A stretch of DNA of 64,000 nucleotides from positions 50,394,019-50,458,018 of the forward strand of contig OX352761.1 of the NCBI GenBank assembly GCA_947095585.1, given 5' to 3'. This DNA comes from Nephrocerus scutellatus (taxonomy: Eukaryota > Arthropoda > Insecta > Diptera > Pipunculidae). The notes below the pieces were generated by a model. The model saw only the letters and a list, made by a program, of their open reading frames with translations, was not told the origin of the DNA and made no database searches. The stretch's first letter is position 1, and every line of letters begins with the position of its first letter. Both the position numbers and the translations under genes were made by a program. Shown here piece after piece: positions 12,207 to 22,734 of the stretch.

Positions 12207-12497
12207 AGACATAAGAAGGTTATGAACCATCTCCCAGTTTATTCTGTTTGTGGTAGCAACCATAATAAGCTGTTTTGTAATGATCACGATTTATTTTGAG
12301 TTTTTGAGTCTTCATGTAAACGACACGACCGGTTGGTGAAGTTGGCGGCAACGCACTTGTAAGAAAAGTGAATGAAACAAAAAGAAAAAATGAGGTGGAT
12401 GTGCTGTGAGGAGAAAATGATTTTTTGGTTTTGAAGAAAACGAGTCTGTAATGATTGTCGATCGACTGCGGTCGTATTCACAATGCTGTTCGCTTGT
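12207..12497 (+). repeat. Element A 3' non-coding segment, copy 2 of 3
   Basis: Near-identical to 3,909-4,203, with a small insertion near 12,430 (TTTTGAAGAAAACGA) that is also found in copy 3 near 13,575. It leads into the next gag fragment exactly as copy 1 does. Confidence 0.6.
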
Positions 12498-13102
12498 ATA
12501 ATTCATTACTGGAACTTAGTGATCGGTTGCGTTACCCGTTAGGCGAAACGGAATGAATTGAGATAATCAGAAGGAATCTCCGACCGCAGCTACGACGGGA
12601 GCTATTTTACTTACACATTAACTCGGTTTCTCAACTACGGCATTTGTGCCTTCGGAGGGAAACCCTGGGGGACGAATTAGGAGACAACGTTCTCGCCACC
12701 CATTCTCGACCCTATCGTAGACAGGTCAGTGAAGTGAAAGAAGAGGAAATAGGTAAACCACGAGTGAACTCTAGTTCGACAAAAGGTTGTTGGAATTGTA
12801 AAGAGGGCCAACGATATCTTGACTGCGTGGCTGAAAAAACAGTTTTCTGTTATGGGTGCGGATTGCCAAATGTGTACAAGACAAACTGCGTAAGATGTAA
12901 TCCGGAACCAAGTCAATTCCGTAGCAGTTATAAAGCCAAATCTACCTGATTTTAAATACCCAAAAAGATCGACCCGCAGGCTTAGAAGTTTTTGGTCGAA
13001 AGTTCTCCGCAATCGCAAGGTGCTAAGTGATGCAATATCGACTATCTATAAATGCGAGGATGACATACGACCTTACGCTAAAGTGCATTTGCTTGGTAGC
13101 GT
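12498..13102 (+). pseudogene. gag: Element A gag fragment, third copy
   Basis: Duplicate of 4,204-4,807, with a nonsense change near 12,554 (TTAATTGAG to TGAATTGAG) and the same one-residue-short first zinc knuckle. It ends at the same junction with the element B LTR. Confidence 0.8.
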
Positions 13103-13400
13103 TGTGGTGACAATTGTTGTTTTTTGTAAATTAATTGAAGTATTTAAAATTATTTATGATTATTATAGTGCCAGCAGAGTCGAAATGGTGTACATTTAAA
13201 ATATAAAACGAAATGGTGTACATTCGCCTTTCTTGGGGAATTGCAACTTGGCAGTGTGCTCCTCGCTTAATGTCGAGTTGCAATTTCCCAAGAAAAACCA
13301 ACTGCAACTAACTCCACTTAAATTAAAAAATTTCCTATAAGCCTCGCCCTTCCGGCATTTTTACTTTGACTTCCACTTTGCTCATTTTTGTGTGAGACGT
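13103..13400 (+). repeat. Element B LTR fragment, third copy
   Basis: Begins TGTGGTGACA like the LTR at 4,808. It contains a local duplication of AAATGGTGTACATT near 13,185-13,225, and is cut at 13,400 within TGTGTGAGACGT, where it joins element A non-coding sequence. Confidence 0.75.
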
Positions 13401-13401
13401 A

Positions 13402-13649
13402 TCATAATAAGCTATTTTGTAATGACCACGATTTATTTTGAGTATTTGAGTCTTCGTGTAAACGACACGACCGGTTGGTAAAGTTGGCGGCAACGCACTT
13501 GCAAGTAAAGTGAATGAAACAAAAAGAAAAAAATGAGGTGGATGTGCGATGTGCTGTGAGGAGAAAATGGTTTTTTTGGTTTTGAAGAAAACGAGGGGTC
13601 TGTAACGAATGTCGATTGACTGCGGTTGTATTCACAATGCTGTTCGCTT
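13402..13649 (+). repeat. Element A 3' non-coding segment, copy 3 (partial)
   Basis: Matches 3,973-4,203 from ATAATAAGCT to GCTGTTCGCTTG, then diverges into the tandem repeat that follows. It is not followed by gag, unlike the other two copies. Confidence 0.6.
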
Positions 13650-14470
13650 GAGAAATACCACGCGGTGTGCCAACGGAGCCCCCTTTTTAAGAAAAAATGT
13701 CAGACTCCGTCACACAAAAATTTTCTAACAACAAAATTTTTCAAACAAAGAAAAAAAGGATTTCGCAGTTCTTTTCGAGGAGAAAAACCACGCAGTGTGC
13801 CAGGAGCAGCCTCCACCATTTTGAAGAAAAGAATATCAGACTCCATTACGAATAAATTTAAATGAATTTCTTCGTTCGGCTTGTTAGCGATGCACCGCTA
13901 ATTTTAAAACAAAAAAAAGGTATTTCCCAATTCTTTTCGCGGAGAAAAACCACGTGGTGTGCCAGGAGCAGCCTCCACCATTTTGAAGGAAAAAATGTCA
14001 GACGGCGTCGCCAAAAGTTTTTTTTAATTTTTCTATAAAAGTAAGAAATGCGCATATAAATTTAACAATTTTTCGTTCGGCTTATTAACGATGAGCCGCT
14101 AATTTTTAAACGAAAGGAAGTATTTCGCAATTAAGTTCGCGGAGAAATACCACGCGTGGTGCCAGCGGAGTACCCTCCACCATTTTGGAACAAAAGTTTC
14201 CGACTCCGTCACCTACGTTTTCTTTAGATTTTTTCTATGGGATCACAAATGCGCATATAAATTCAACAATTTTTCATTCGGCTTATTAGCAATGCACCGC
14301 TACTTATAAAGCCAAAGGAGGTGTTTCGAAATTCCGTTCGCTTGAGAAATTCTACGCGGTGTACCAGCGGAGCACCCTCCGCCATATTGGAAGAAACGTC
14401 CGGACTTAGTCGACGGAAACCTTTACTTGTGCCGGCGGAGCACCCCTCCATCATTTTTTGTTGAAGGATT
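13650..14470 (+). repeat. Degenerate tandem repeat, about six units
   Basis: Units share GAGAAATACCACGCGGTGTG, then GCGGAGCACCCTCCACCATT, then CAGACTCCGTC and GGCTTATTAGCGATGCACCG. They begin near 13,650, 13,780, 13,945, 14,140 and 14,343, with a partial unit at 14,428. Spacing grows from ~130 to ~200 bp through variable AT-rich filler. No coding content is seen. Confidence 0.65.
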
Positions 14471-14820
14471 TGAATACCCGAGATGGAACCGAAAAATGGT
14501 CTCTTCAGGTCGAGTATACCTCAAGCTCACCCAGGTTAATGTTGTATGTTTATGGTTTTTTTAATGTAATCATGTCAGCGTGAGTGGACGTATTTTCAAT
14601 TTCTCTACAAGTAATTGTTCGGTCCTGTTTTAATTTATATTATAGTTGATTGTGTTGCTAGTTTAGACGGGTTTTAAGTCACAAATCTAAAATTCTTTGG
14701 TTTTCAAATCATAACTTTCATAAATTCTAAAAAATTCTCACAAGTTATAAAAAGAATTCCTTTTGCTAAAGTTTAAGATTTTAAATTTGCTGTTCCCGTT
14801 TAATTTCTTTCTCGCGAATA
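14471..14820 (+). other. AT-rich leader upstream of a non-LTR ORF1
   Basis: No gene is seen. It probably includes the 5' untranslated region of the non-LTR retrotransposon that starts coding at 14,821. The 5' end of that element cannot be fixed from this sequence alone. Confidence 0.35.
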
Positions 14821-15788
14821 TGTCGTCAAACAGATCTCTTGACACAAACACGAGCGGAGTACACACTAGCTCTAAGAAATCAGCGAGTGTATCAACCGTT
14901 ACATCACAAAAACATATTAGCACTCCATCATCAAAAAGTATTGTAGCTGGCAAAACAACGAAGGTTTTCTCATCCAGCGAGGTATTGTACAAAAATGTAT
15001 CTGCTGTTTCAGGTCAATCCAACGCTCTCACTCTCAGTCAGTTTGAAGAGTGCATAACTAGACACACTGATGCTATCATGAACCGGTTTCCTGCCGAAAT
15101 GAGCACTCTGCGTTCAGATCTATTGAATCAAATTACACTCTTCGAGCAGAATTGGACAAGCAGTCTCATAATTTTGAAGAATCTCTTAAAGACCTCCATA
15201 TACGCGTGGAGAATGTCGAGTCTAAATGTATTGAATCAGAAGCAATAAAAATTAGCTTAGATGATTTACAAAGTCGGTGTGATACATTGGAACGTAGCAA
15301 CCTAGCAGCTAATGCCATCCTCAAAGGAGTTCCGCAGCTACAAGAAGAAAAATTGAAGTCGATTTTTCATCATTTGTGCCACACTGTCAACTGTAAGCCC
15401 CCCGTGTTGAAGGTAATTTTTCGTTCTAAACGAAGTGATAATACCAACGATCGCCCAATCATTCTGAAATTCGCAACAGCTCAAGAAAGAAACAGCGTCT
15501 TAAAATCTCTTGCGGAGCATCGCAAAAGTGAGAGAAAGCAGCTCTCTTTCATGATGTTGGTTTTGACTCCAATAAAAATATTTATTTGAATGAGAGCTTA
15601 ACAAGCAGAAATCGCTCAATTCTGCAAAAAGCGGTTCACATGAAGCAACGCAAGCAGCTTTTTTCAATATTCACGCGCTCAGGAGCTGTTTGGGTTAGAG
15701 TGAGGAAGAATTAGAATGCCATAAATGTTGATGACTTTGGAATTTTGAACGAAATCGTTACGGCGAGAAATCTACATAAATTGTGCTG
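14821..15788 (+). pseudogene. Non-LTR retrotransposon ORF1, frameshifted
   Basis: RNA-binding ORF1 protein of a LINE-like element. The N-terminal 80 residues are Ser/Thr-rich. A coiled-coil-like heptad stretch (DLQSRCDTLERSN) at about 15,260-15,300 precedes an AILKGVP motif, the typical start of the RRM-like fold in this ORF1 class. The frame changes near 15,170-15,240 and again near 15,550, after which residues such as IYLNESLTSRNR continue in another frame to about 15,788. The start is the ATG at 14,821, just after an AT-rich leader. Non-functional. Confidence 0.68.
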
Positions 15789-16072
15789 ATGATAACAGTG
15801 AAGTTGTTTAACATTATGCAGCTAACGTACAATTGTATGCACTAAGTTTTTGTTTACTCATTATTTCTCTTATATTCTTTTATTAATTCTCTTAATAAAT
15901 GCTATCAGTCTCTAACCTATATTAATTTCAAAGGATTTCCGTCACCATTATTGGCATTTGGTTCGCACGCAATAGTTTTCGTAGGTGTTTCTTAATTTAT
16001 TGCATTTCTACAGAAATGAATGGTAATTTTTGCTCAAGGGGTAGAAGATTCAAGAATATTGCTTAATATTCT
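15789..16072 (+). other. ORF1-ORF2 spacer of the non-LTR element
   Basis: No coding motif is seen. The stretch is AT-rich and lies between the end of ORF1 and the SINE insertion. Confidence 0.35.
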
Positions 16073-16084
16073 CTGCAAACATAA

Positions 16085-16356
16085 TAAATAATAATATTCG
16101 GCGCGACAGACCATTGCGGTCAAAGGCCTAACTTCTCGCGACCATTTGTGCTGCGCATGTTAATTTTTTGGACACAAATGGAAGGGACCTACAATTTAAG
16201 GCGGGATCCGAACGGCGAATTAAGCTTTCCGTGACAAGGTATCACCCATTCGCGAGAGGTGGGACACCGTGAAAAATACTTTTGGTGTTGCTGGGATTCG
16301 AACCTGAACCTCCTGCTCAGAAGCTATGTGCACTTCCACTGAGCCACGGCGCCCAC
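16085..16356 (-). mobile_element. tRNA-derived SINE, minus orientation
   Basis: Read on the minus strand, the right end begins GGCGCCGTGGCTCAGTGGAA, containing a pol III A-box (TGGCTCAGTGG). It continues to a B-box (GGTTCGAATCC) about 45 bases later, the layout of a tRNA-derived promoter. The body is followed by an ATT-rich tail at the left end. A 12-bp direct repeat CTGCAAACATAA flanks it (16,073-16,084 and 16,357-16,368), as expected for a LINE-mobilised insertion. It sits inside the degenerate non-LTR element. Confidence 0.78.
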
Positions 16357-16368
16357 CTGCAAACATAA

Positions 16369-18920
16369 AGATGGTATTAATTTATGTCACCTAAATTCAC
16401 AAAACATAAAAAATAGAATTGATGATTTGCGGCAAATTTTTGACGGTAGCATGGTGGATATTATATGCCTTTCTGAAACTTGGTTAAAACCTGAAATCTG
16501 TACAGATATGTTCAGGTTGCATAATTTTAGATTAATTTGTCAGATAGGCAAAATAAAATAGGTGGGGGTGTTGCCATCTATATTAAAAATCACTACAGGT
16601 TTCAAATTGTCAAAACGTCTTTAGCAGATCTAATTGAGTACATTTTCCTAGAGGTAAATTTTAGTCATAAAAAGCTATTAGTTGGTTGTATATTTATGGC
16701 TCCCAATGTGGTAAGCTATACTTTAATACGGGATTTACTTGAGGACTTAGTTCTATCGTATACGGACATTGTAATTTGTGGAGATTTAAACATAAACATA
16801 TTGGATAACAGGAACAAACCCTTTTTAGATATGGTTGAATCGTTCAAGTTATGTTTTGCGAACTATTGTCCCCCAACTCACTTCATGCCAATAAAATACC
16901 TTCACTGCTGGACATTATTTTCGTATCAGATCATAATATAATAACGCACTATGACCAGCTGTTAGCGCCTGCTTTCTCTCATCATGATATGCTGTTCTTA
17001 AGCGGCCCCGACACGTTACTGCATTCCTTACATCAACGTAAAGGTGTATTAGTGAAACAGGTATGTATGCGTCTCATTTACAATGACTGAAGCATGCAGT
17101 AAGCAAAATCCAAATGATTAGTGGAGAAATATCAAGAAAGATACCCAAGTGCTGATAGAAAAGAAGTTGCTAAAAAAATAAATACGTTACGCAGCAACTA
17201 CAAGCGCGAGATAAAACGCTTAACTGCAATCACTGCCAAAATTATTTTATCCGCTTCTGACATTGTGGTCTGCACGCCAAGACAGTAAACGAAAAATGAA
17301 TGATTGAGAAGTATGCAGTAACGTGTCGGTGCAAACGTACTGCACACGTACATGAGAATGATGTAAGGAATGCAGTAACGTGTCGGGGCCGCTTTAAACT
17401 TGCATGTATATCTGCCAAATATTGAAGAACAATGTAAGATCCAATATATTTTTTAAAAATATCTGCTTGGATCACTTATTTTATCATTGTCAAAATTTTA
17501 ATTAGTTACCTTTTTATACAACAAGTGATGTCAGCAAGCAGATAAAAATTGTTGATGAAAAAGGATCGCTTAAACTTTCATGCGTTGATGAAACATATGT
17601 AGGGCTATCAATATTAAAAATCAAATCAAAAGCGGTTGGTTCCGACAATTTCCATCCTGATTTCGTCAAAGTTCTTCTACCCGCCATACACATAGTTCCA
17701 TACTATTATTACAACCTCAACTTTTCCCGATGGCTGGAAGACCGCAAAAGTTATACCTTTACCCAAAGTGTAATCTAATGGAACAGAATATCGATTGTAA
17801 GCAACCAAATAAAAAAAATTCGTAATAGTAAAAAGCTACTTGCTGAATACCAGTCAGGTTTTCGGGAGAAACACAGTTGCAATACGGCTCTCCTAAAGGT
17901 TTGTGACGATATACGTGCTGGTTTGGATAGTGACATGTCAGGACAAATAGTTTTTCTTGACTTTTCCAAGGCTTTCGACTCTGTCAATAATAGCTTGTTA
18001 GTCAAGAAGAACCTTAAAGAAAAATTTATTTTCGGAAATTCTTTATGCAACCTTTTATCATCATATCTCTTGAATCGGTCGCAATATGCTATTAATAATA
18101 ACGAATGCTCATCTAAACTAAAAGTTCTGTTGGGTGTACCACAAGGTTCTATACTTGGTCCACTATTATTATCATGTTTCATAAACGACATCGGAGGCCA
18201 TATAACGTCTAAGTATCACATATACGCTGATGATGTGCAGCTATATACTCTCTTTCCTAATAGCCACAAAACTCAGGCTTTTAGCATAATTAATCACGTA
18301 CTAAGTCAAGTACTTTGGTCGGAAGAAAATAAGATCAGCCTCAATCCGAGAAAAACTAAGGCTCTAATTATTAATAGAAGTAAAACCAAAGAAAATTACC
18401 AAATGCTGTATCTTAATGGCTTACCAGTGGAAACTGTATCAAATTTTAAAAATCTAGGAATTTACTTTAGTGAAAACTTCAGTTGGAATGTCCACATTAA
18501 TAGTATCAAAAGCTTACGGCGCTCTTCGCGGCCTAAGTCCCACTGCAAAATTTCTTCCGCAGCACGTTAAATTGAAGCTTTTGAAATCGTTTATTTTACC
18601 TATCATGCTATATGGATATAATATTTTTTCTTCTTTAATGAGTTAATTTAAGTATAAAACTATTGCAACATTAAATAAAATAATTAACACTAAAGAAACT
18701 GAATATCTATTTGAAAAAGTCAACTTTGCTAGAAGTTAGAGAACGCAGCAATTAATAACACCAAGACATAAATATCTGGTCACCTCTCGTCAGTTCTTCG
18801 TTTAATTATCTTAATTATCTAAACTTTGGAATTTTCTACCCCCCTGATGTTAGGCAAACTAGAAACACGATAAAAGTTTTTCAGTTTTATGCCGAGGGTT
18901 ACTGACGGAATCTTTTCAAC
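16369..18920 (+). pseudogene. Non-LTR retrotransposon ORF2: endonuclease and RT
   Basis: APE-type endonuclease motifs run from about 16,440: CLSETWL, GGGVAIYIK, VICGDLNIN (about 16,778) and SHHDM (about 16,978). The RT (17,800-18,560) shows FREKHSCNTALL, FLDFSKAFDSV, GVPQGSILGP and the catalytic YADDVQLY at about 18,227, so the RT active site is intact. Frameshifts near 16,535, 16,870 and 18,510 and an insertion at 17,001-17,393 destroy the frame. Overall this is a Jockey/CR1-like APE LINE; the exact clade is not resolved by eye. Confidence 0.85.
17001..17393 (+). mobile_element. Short inverted-repeat DNA element with MADF-like segment
   Basis: It has ~34-bp terminal inverted repeats, AGCGGCCCCGACACGTTACT at the left and its complement at the right end, flanked by TTA on both sides (16,998-17,000 and 17,394-17,396). 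TTAA would be the alternative reading. Internal plus-strand codons from 17,130 to 17,232 read [13 protein letters not shown] followed by [15 protein letters not shown], resembling the end of a MADF (Myb/SANT-like) DNA-binding domain. A 3-bp TWA duplication and a MADF/Myb partner protein are known features of PIF/Harbinger transposons, so this is probably a deletion derivative of one. Confidence 0.62.
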
Positions 18921-19167
18921 TTCTAAATCTTCTCTTTATCTTTTTATTTTCTTCTTATCTTCATAATTTAATCTTAACTTCTATAAATTGTTATCTTCAT
19001 TAATTTTTTATTTTTCACCACACTTTCTTTATTATTTTTTTTAGTTTTTTTTTTTTTTTTTTTTTTATTTTAGCTTTAAGTAAAATGTACTCTCTTGATT
19101 ATACGATATATTGTCAAATAACTTTTGTATAACTAAAAGATTGACCCTTAAGTGCACAAAGAATGGT

Positions 19168-19199
19168 TAAATAAATAAATAAATAAAATAAATAAATAC
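19168..19199 (+). repeat. (TAAA)n tail of the non-LTR element
   Basis: A run of TAAA/TAAATAA units about 250 bases past the last recognisable RT-end sequence marks the 3' terminus of the LINE. Confidence 0.6.
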
Positions 19200-19919
19200 T
19201 CGTAAAAAATTAAACTTACCTTAATTATTCTATTTAATTTGTTTGCTAAATTTAGATTCTTTGGCTTGTCTTTAATATCGAATACCTTTATACCTTTTTA
19301 CTCATGTTATTTTTTTTTTTGATATATATAAAGAATATAAGCCTAGATAAGAATTATTTGGGTTTAATTTGTATTAATATAACTATAAGAATAATAAAAA
19401 TAAGAAAAAAGAAATGTGGCGCGCCTATAACTAATAATTTTTTTTGAAAAATTAGAATTTAATTTTAAAGAATAATATTTGTTTTCTCCTTCTTCCTGTA
19501 TATTAAACAATATGAAAATGAGAAAATATGTTCACTTTAAATCGGAATCAGCATGTCATTAGTGAGATAGTCGGACGTGGTAGCGTCGTTTGGTCCACCT
19601 ACACAAGCGAGCGCTACATGAACTGGGGTCAGTTCCCTTTTCCTCTCATTGGTAGTTCAGTCCGTCTGTCCGGCAGTCTAAAAATCGGTAACTGGTTAAG
19701 ACCACAGGTCGAAACCATTTCCTTACTTCTTTTTTTGTTTATCTCTTTTTCTTAAGCACGCATTGATTTTTTTGTAGTAATTTCGTCTTCGAGGCTCGTA
19801 GGTAAAACTCCTCCCCTTTTCCCTGAGCTAGACCAGCGCATAAAGCTGGGCGTGCATCAACTTACGGCCGAGAAGAATAGCAAGGCCCTGGGACCGGCCT
19901 GTGCAGAAAGAACACACCA
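19200..19919. other. AT-rich spacer without recognised genes
   Basis: A 75-codon open frame at 19,528-19,755 shows no domain I recognise, and I do not call it a gene. The rest has long T/A runs. Confidence 0.4.
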
Positions 19920-20950
19920 CATTATTACACAACTAAGTAGACAAACTGGCTCTAGCTGCTTCGTATTCCAAAGCCGATACCAACACTTCATTCATCGATT
20001 TTCCTCTGTCCTCAAATGAAACTTCAACTGTTCATCTCGAATAATATTGATGAACGCATCCAATGCCAATCCGTCCAAGACACCAGCCGGAACCCCACAA
20101 TAGGCTTGTCGTGCTAGCTTAGTTGTTTCCCGCTCTTATTCTTGAAGTCGTTCTCCTCGCTGTTGGTTCTTCATCTGGAGCTGTATTTTGCTTAACTCCT
20201 GGGTGAGGGACTGTACATAACACAAGTCCAACTCTTTCAATATTCTTCCGGAACTCATCTCAGCATTTGAAATCATCTGTAATACGCCAGCCGCCTTGCC
20301 CCTCAACGCCAGGATTAGAGAATTTAGTTGTTCTTCAGCACCCCATCCATCGTGTTGTACAGCAGCTGCAAACAGGACTTTGAAATTTTCAAAAGCTGTG
20401 TCGCCATCGAACGCAGGTGGCTTCAAAATTCCATTCTGGTTTCTAGAAAATTCGGGAATAATTCTTTCAAAAGCTGTGTCGCCATTGAACGCATGTGGCT
20501 TCAAAATTTCTTTCTGGTTACTAGAAAATTCGGGAATAATTCTGGTACTGGTTTGTTGTTCGTTTCCTGTGGAGAACTGGGTTCTTCGCTCTGCTGCTGA
20601 TTTTGTCTATCCAATTCTTTCTTTAGCTTTTCGCTATGCTGGTCCAACTTGTCCCTAATTTGAAAATTCAAATCTTTTCTTAACTCTTGATTCTGTTGCT
20701 GCGATTGCTCATTTTGCCGGTCCATTTGAGAATTCAAATCTTTTCTTAACTCTTCGCTTTGTTCATTTTGCCGCTGCATTTGTTCTCTCTGCTGGTCAAA
20801 CTTGCTTTTCATTTCGTGCATTAGAACTTGTAACATCGCCTCCATGTTTGGCACACCACCCTTTTCTTCTGAAGTGGACGATTTTCGCTCCACTAACTCC
20901 GTCTCAATTGAAAACACTTTACCAGCTTGCTGCTTTTTCCCTTTAACCAC
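19920..20950 (-). pseudogene. gag: Ty3/gypsy gag remnant (tRNA-Leu-primed lineage)
   Basis: The start codon at 20,950 opens a 149-codon frame with a Gln/Glu-rich coiled-coil region (repeated QNEQSEELRKDLN motifs, about residues 55-120). A capsid segment follows in another frame: PPAFDGDTAFENFKVLF and LRGKAAGVLQ at about 20,290-20,400, and LDGLALDAFINIIRDEQL-like residues near 20,060. A ~79-bp tandem duplication (20,383-20,540) repeats the capsid start and shifts the frame. Stops follow near 19,990. The primer site and LTR upstream confirm that this is the 5' end of an element whose pol is missing. Confidence 0.75.
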
Positions 20951-21235
20951 TTGCTATAATCGGAGAAATAGCTCTAATTATTTCCTGCGGTGCGTAGACC
21001 TCGCCTTCCTTCCACGCTCTTCTTCAAGCTCCTGGGAACTATAGGATTTAATGTTCACTGCACTCACCGGTTTGTAATATTTCACTTAATTTATTTACTG
21101 TGTCAAAATTAGCAAAACCACCAATTAATTTATTGTTCAACGCTTTGCAAAATTTACTGTCTCACAATTTGCAAAATTTTATTGTCTCTCAATTTACACG
21201 ATTTGCAAAATATTAATGTCTCACGATTTGCAAAA

Positions 21236-21252
21236 TCCCACTTCTGACACCA
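21236..21252 (-). promoter_or_regulatory. Primer-binding site, tRNA-Leu type
   Basis: On the minus strand TGGTGTCAGAAGTGGGA is complementary to the 3' end of an insect tRNA-Leu. It lies two bases after the LTR end at 21,255 and about 285 bases before the gag start at 20,950. Confidence 0.8.
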
Positions 21253-21254
21253 AT

Positions 21255-21781
21255 TGTTACGAAATTCAGGCTTTCGAGTTCGTAAAGCATTTTGCAAATA
21301 AAACACAACACAAGTTTATTAATTTACAAATTACAACTTTAATGAACAAACAATAAAATTAACACAAGTTCACAATTTATATTGGTGATTACCTTTAGAT
21401 GCACACAAAAACACTTATAATACTTGTACTTTACAATAGTTTTCTTAGGTGATAGCAGTAATACTTTACAAGAACTTTTACAACTTCACTGGTTAAATTC
21501 CAGTTAACTAATAATTTCTCTGCAGCGAACGCCACCTTTTATACTCATTGAAAAGCTTTCTGAAACTTCCAATCTTATAGACAGAAATATCGAGAAAAGA
21601 CCAGAAAGTTGTAGCCTTTTCCCTTATTTACAACTAACGATACTTATATGCAATGAGTCATCTTCTAAAAATAGACTACATGTCTAATCATGTTCTTTTA
21701 CAAAAACTGGGCAAACCACACAAACCGGTTTGATTACATTTTTCATCAGTACATAATGATTCAAACTGACAGGCGGTTACA
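21255..21781 (-). repeat. 5' LTR of the tRNA-Leu-primed element
   Basis: A 527-bp block with TG/CA ends (minus strand TGTAACCGCC ... TTTCGTAACA) directly upstream of the primer site. It contains TATAAAAGG on the minus strand at 21,535-21,543, a plausible core promoter about 280 bases before the LTR end. No second LTR of this element was found. Confidence 0.72.
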
Positions 21782-21820
21782 TCTCAAATTGCAAAAAATG
21801 TAATAAGTCGTATGCTATTT

Positions 21821-22600
21821 TTAAATTCTCTATATAATCTTCGCGTGCCCGTGGCGGGCAGGCTGGCTAGCTGACAGGCACACTAAATCTTGTCTTGAGA
21901 TAAATGTTTAACCCACTTCCTAAAGCCCGATTTTATTGAAACTTTGCACATTTGTGTATCTCCCTTGACAACACTTTCTGTTAAAATTTGTGGCCCCTCG
22001 GGCCTCGGGTTCGGGGCGCTCCCATACAAATTTTATAAAAAAAATACCCGATTTTCTTCAAATTTTGTACATATGTGTATCTCCGATGCACAACACTTCT
22101 TTTAAAAATGTTGGTGACCCCGGGCCCCGGGGTCATGAGGCCCCATATAAATTTTTTAAAAAATGATGCCGATTTTCTTCAAATTTTATATACATGTTTA
22201 TCTCAGATGAAAAACACTTTTTGTTAAAATTTTATTTTGGAGGCCCCGAGGCCATGATTTTTTAAAAAAATTAACCCGATTTTCTTCAAATTTTAAACAC
22301 ATGTGTATCTCCTATGGAAAATACTTTTTGCAAATTTTTTGGATTAAACGGGCCCTGAGGCCCGAGGGGTGCTCATATAATTTTTTTTAAAAATTAGCCT
22401 GATTTTCTTCAAATTTTATACACATGTGTATCTCCGATGGACAAAACTTTTTGTTAATTTTTGGAGTGAACGGGCCCTGAAGGCCTAAGGTGTGCCCATA
22501 TAATTTTTTTAAAAATTAGCCCGATTTTCTTCCAAATTTTTTTCCAAATTAACCCGTATCAAACTTCGCACACATTTGTATCTCTTTTAGAGAATTTACA
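21821..22600 (+). repeat. Repeat-unit element, copy 1
   Basis: About six units of ~105-115 bp, each with CCGATTTTCTTCAAATTTT, CACATGTGTATCTCC, AACACTTTTTGTTAAAATTT and a GGGCCC/GGCCCGAGG block, then CCATATAAATTTTTT. The flanks carry short inverted ends, AAATTCTCTATAT at the left and TAGAGAATTTACA at the right. The same arrangement occurs at 53,361-54,125 and, reversed and partial, at about 6,330-6,661. No coding capacity is seen. Confidence 0.65.
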
Positions 22601-22734
22601 TAAAAAAATTAAATTTTTATGAGTTGTTTTTTTAGTTCTAATTTTAGTACTTATATTTGGACGAGTCTGTATATTGGCATTTATCTACTACTACTATTTC
22701 TACTATTTCTACTTTTCGTAACATTACCCCCACC

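Noticed and set aside
16285..16355. A functional tRNA gene on the minus strand
   Set aside because: A and B boxes are present, but the sequence continues as a SINE body with flanking target duplication, and no clean cloverleaf anticodon stem is seen.
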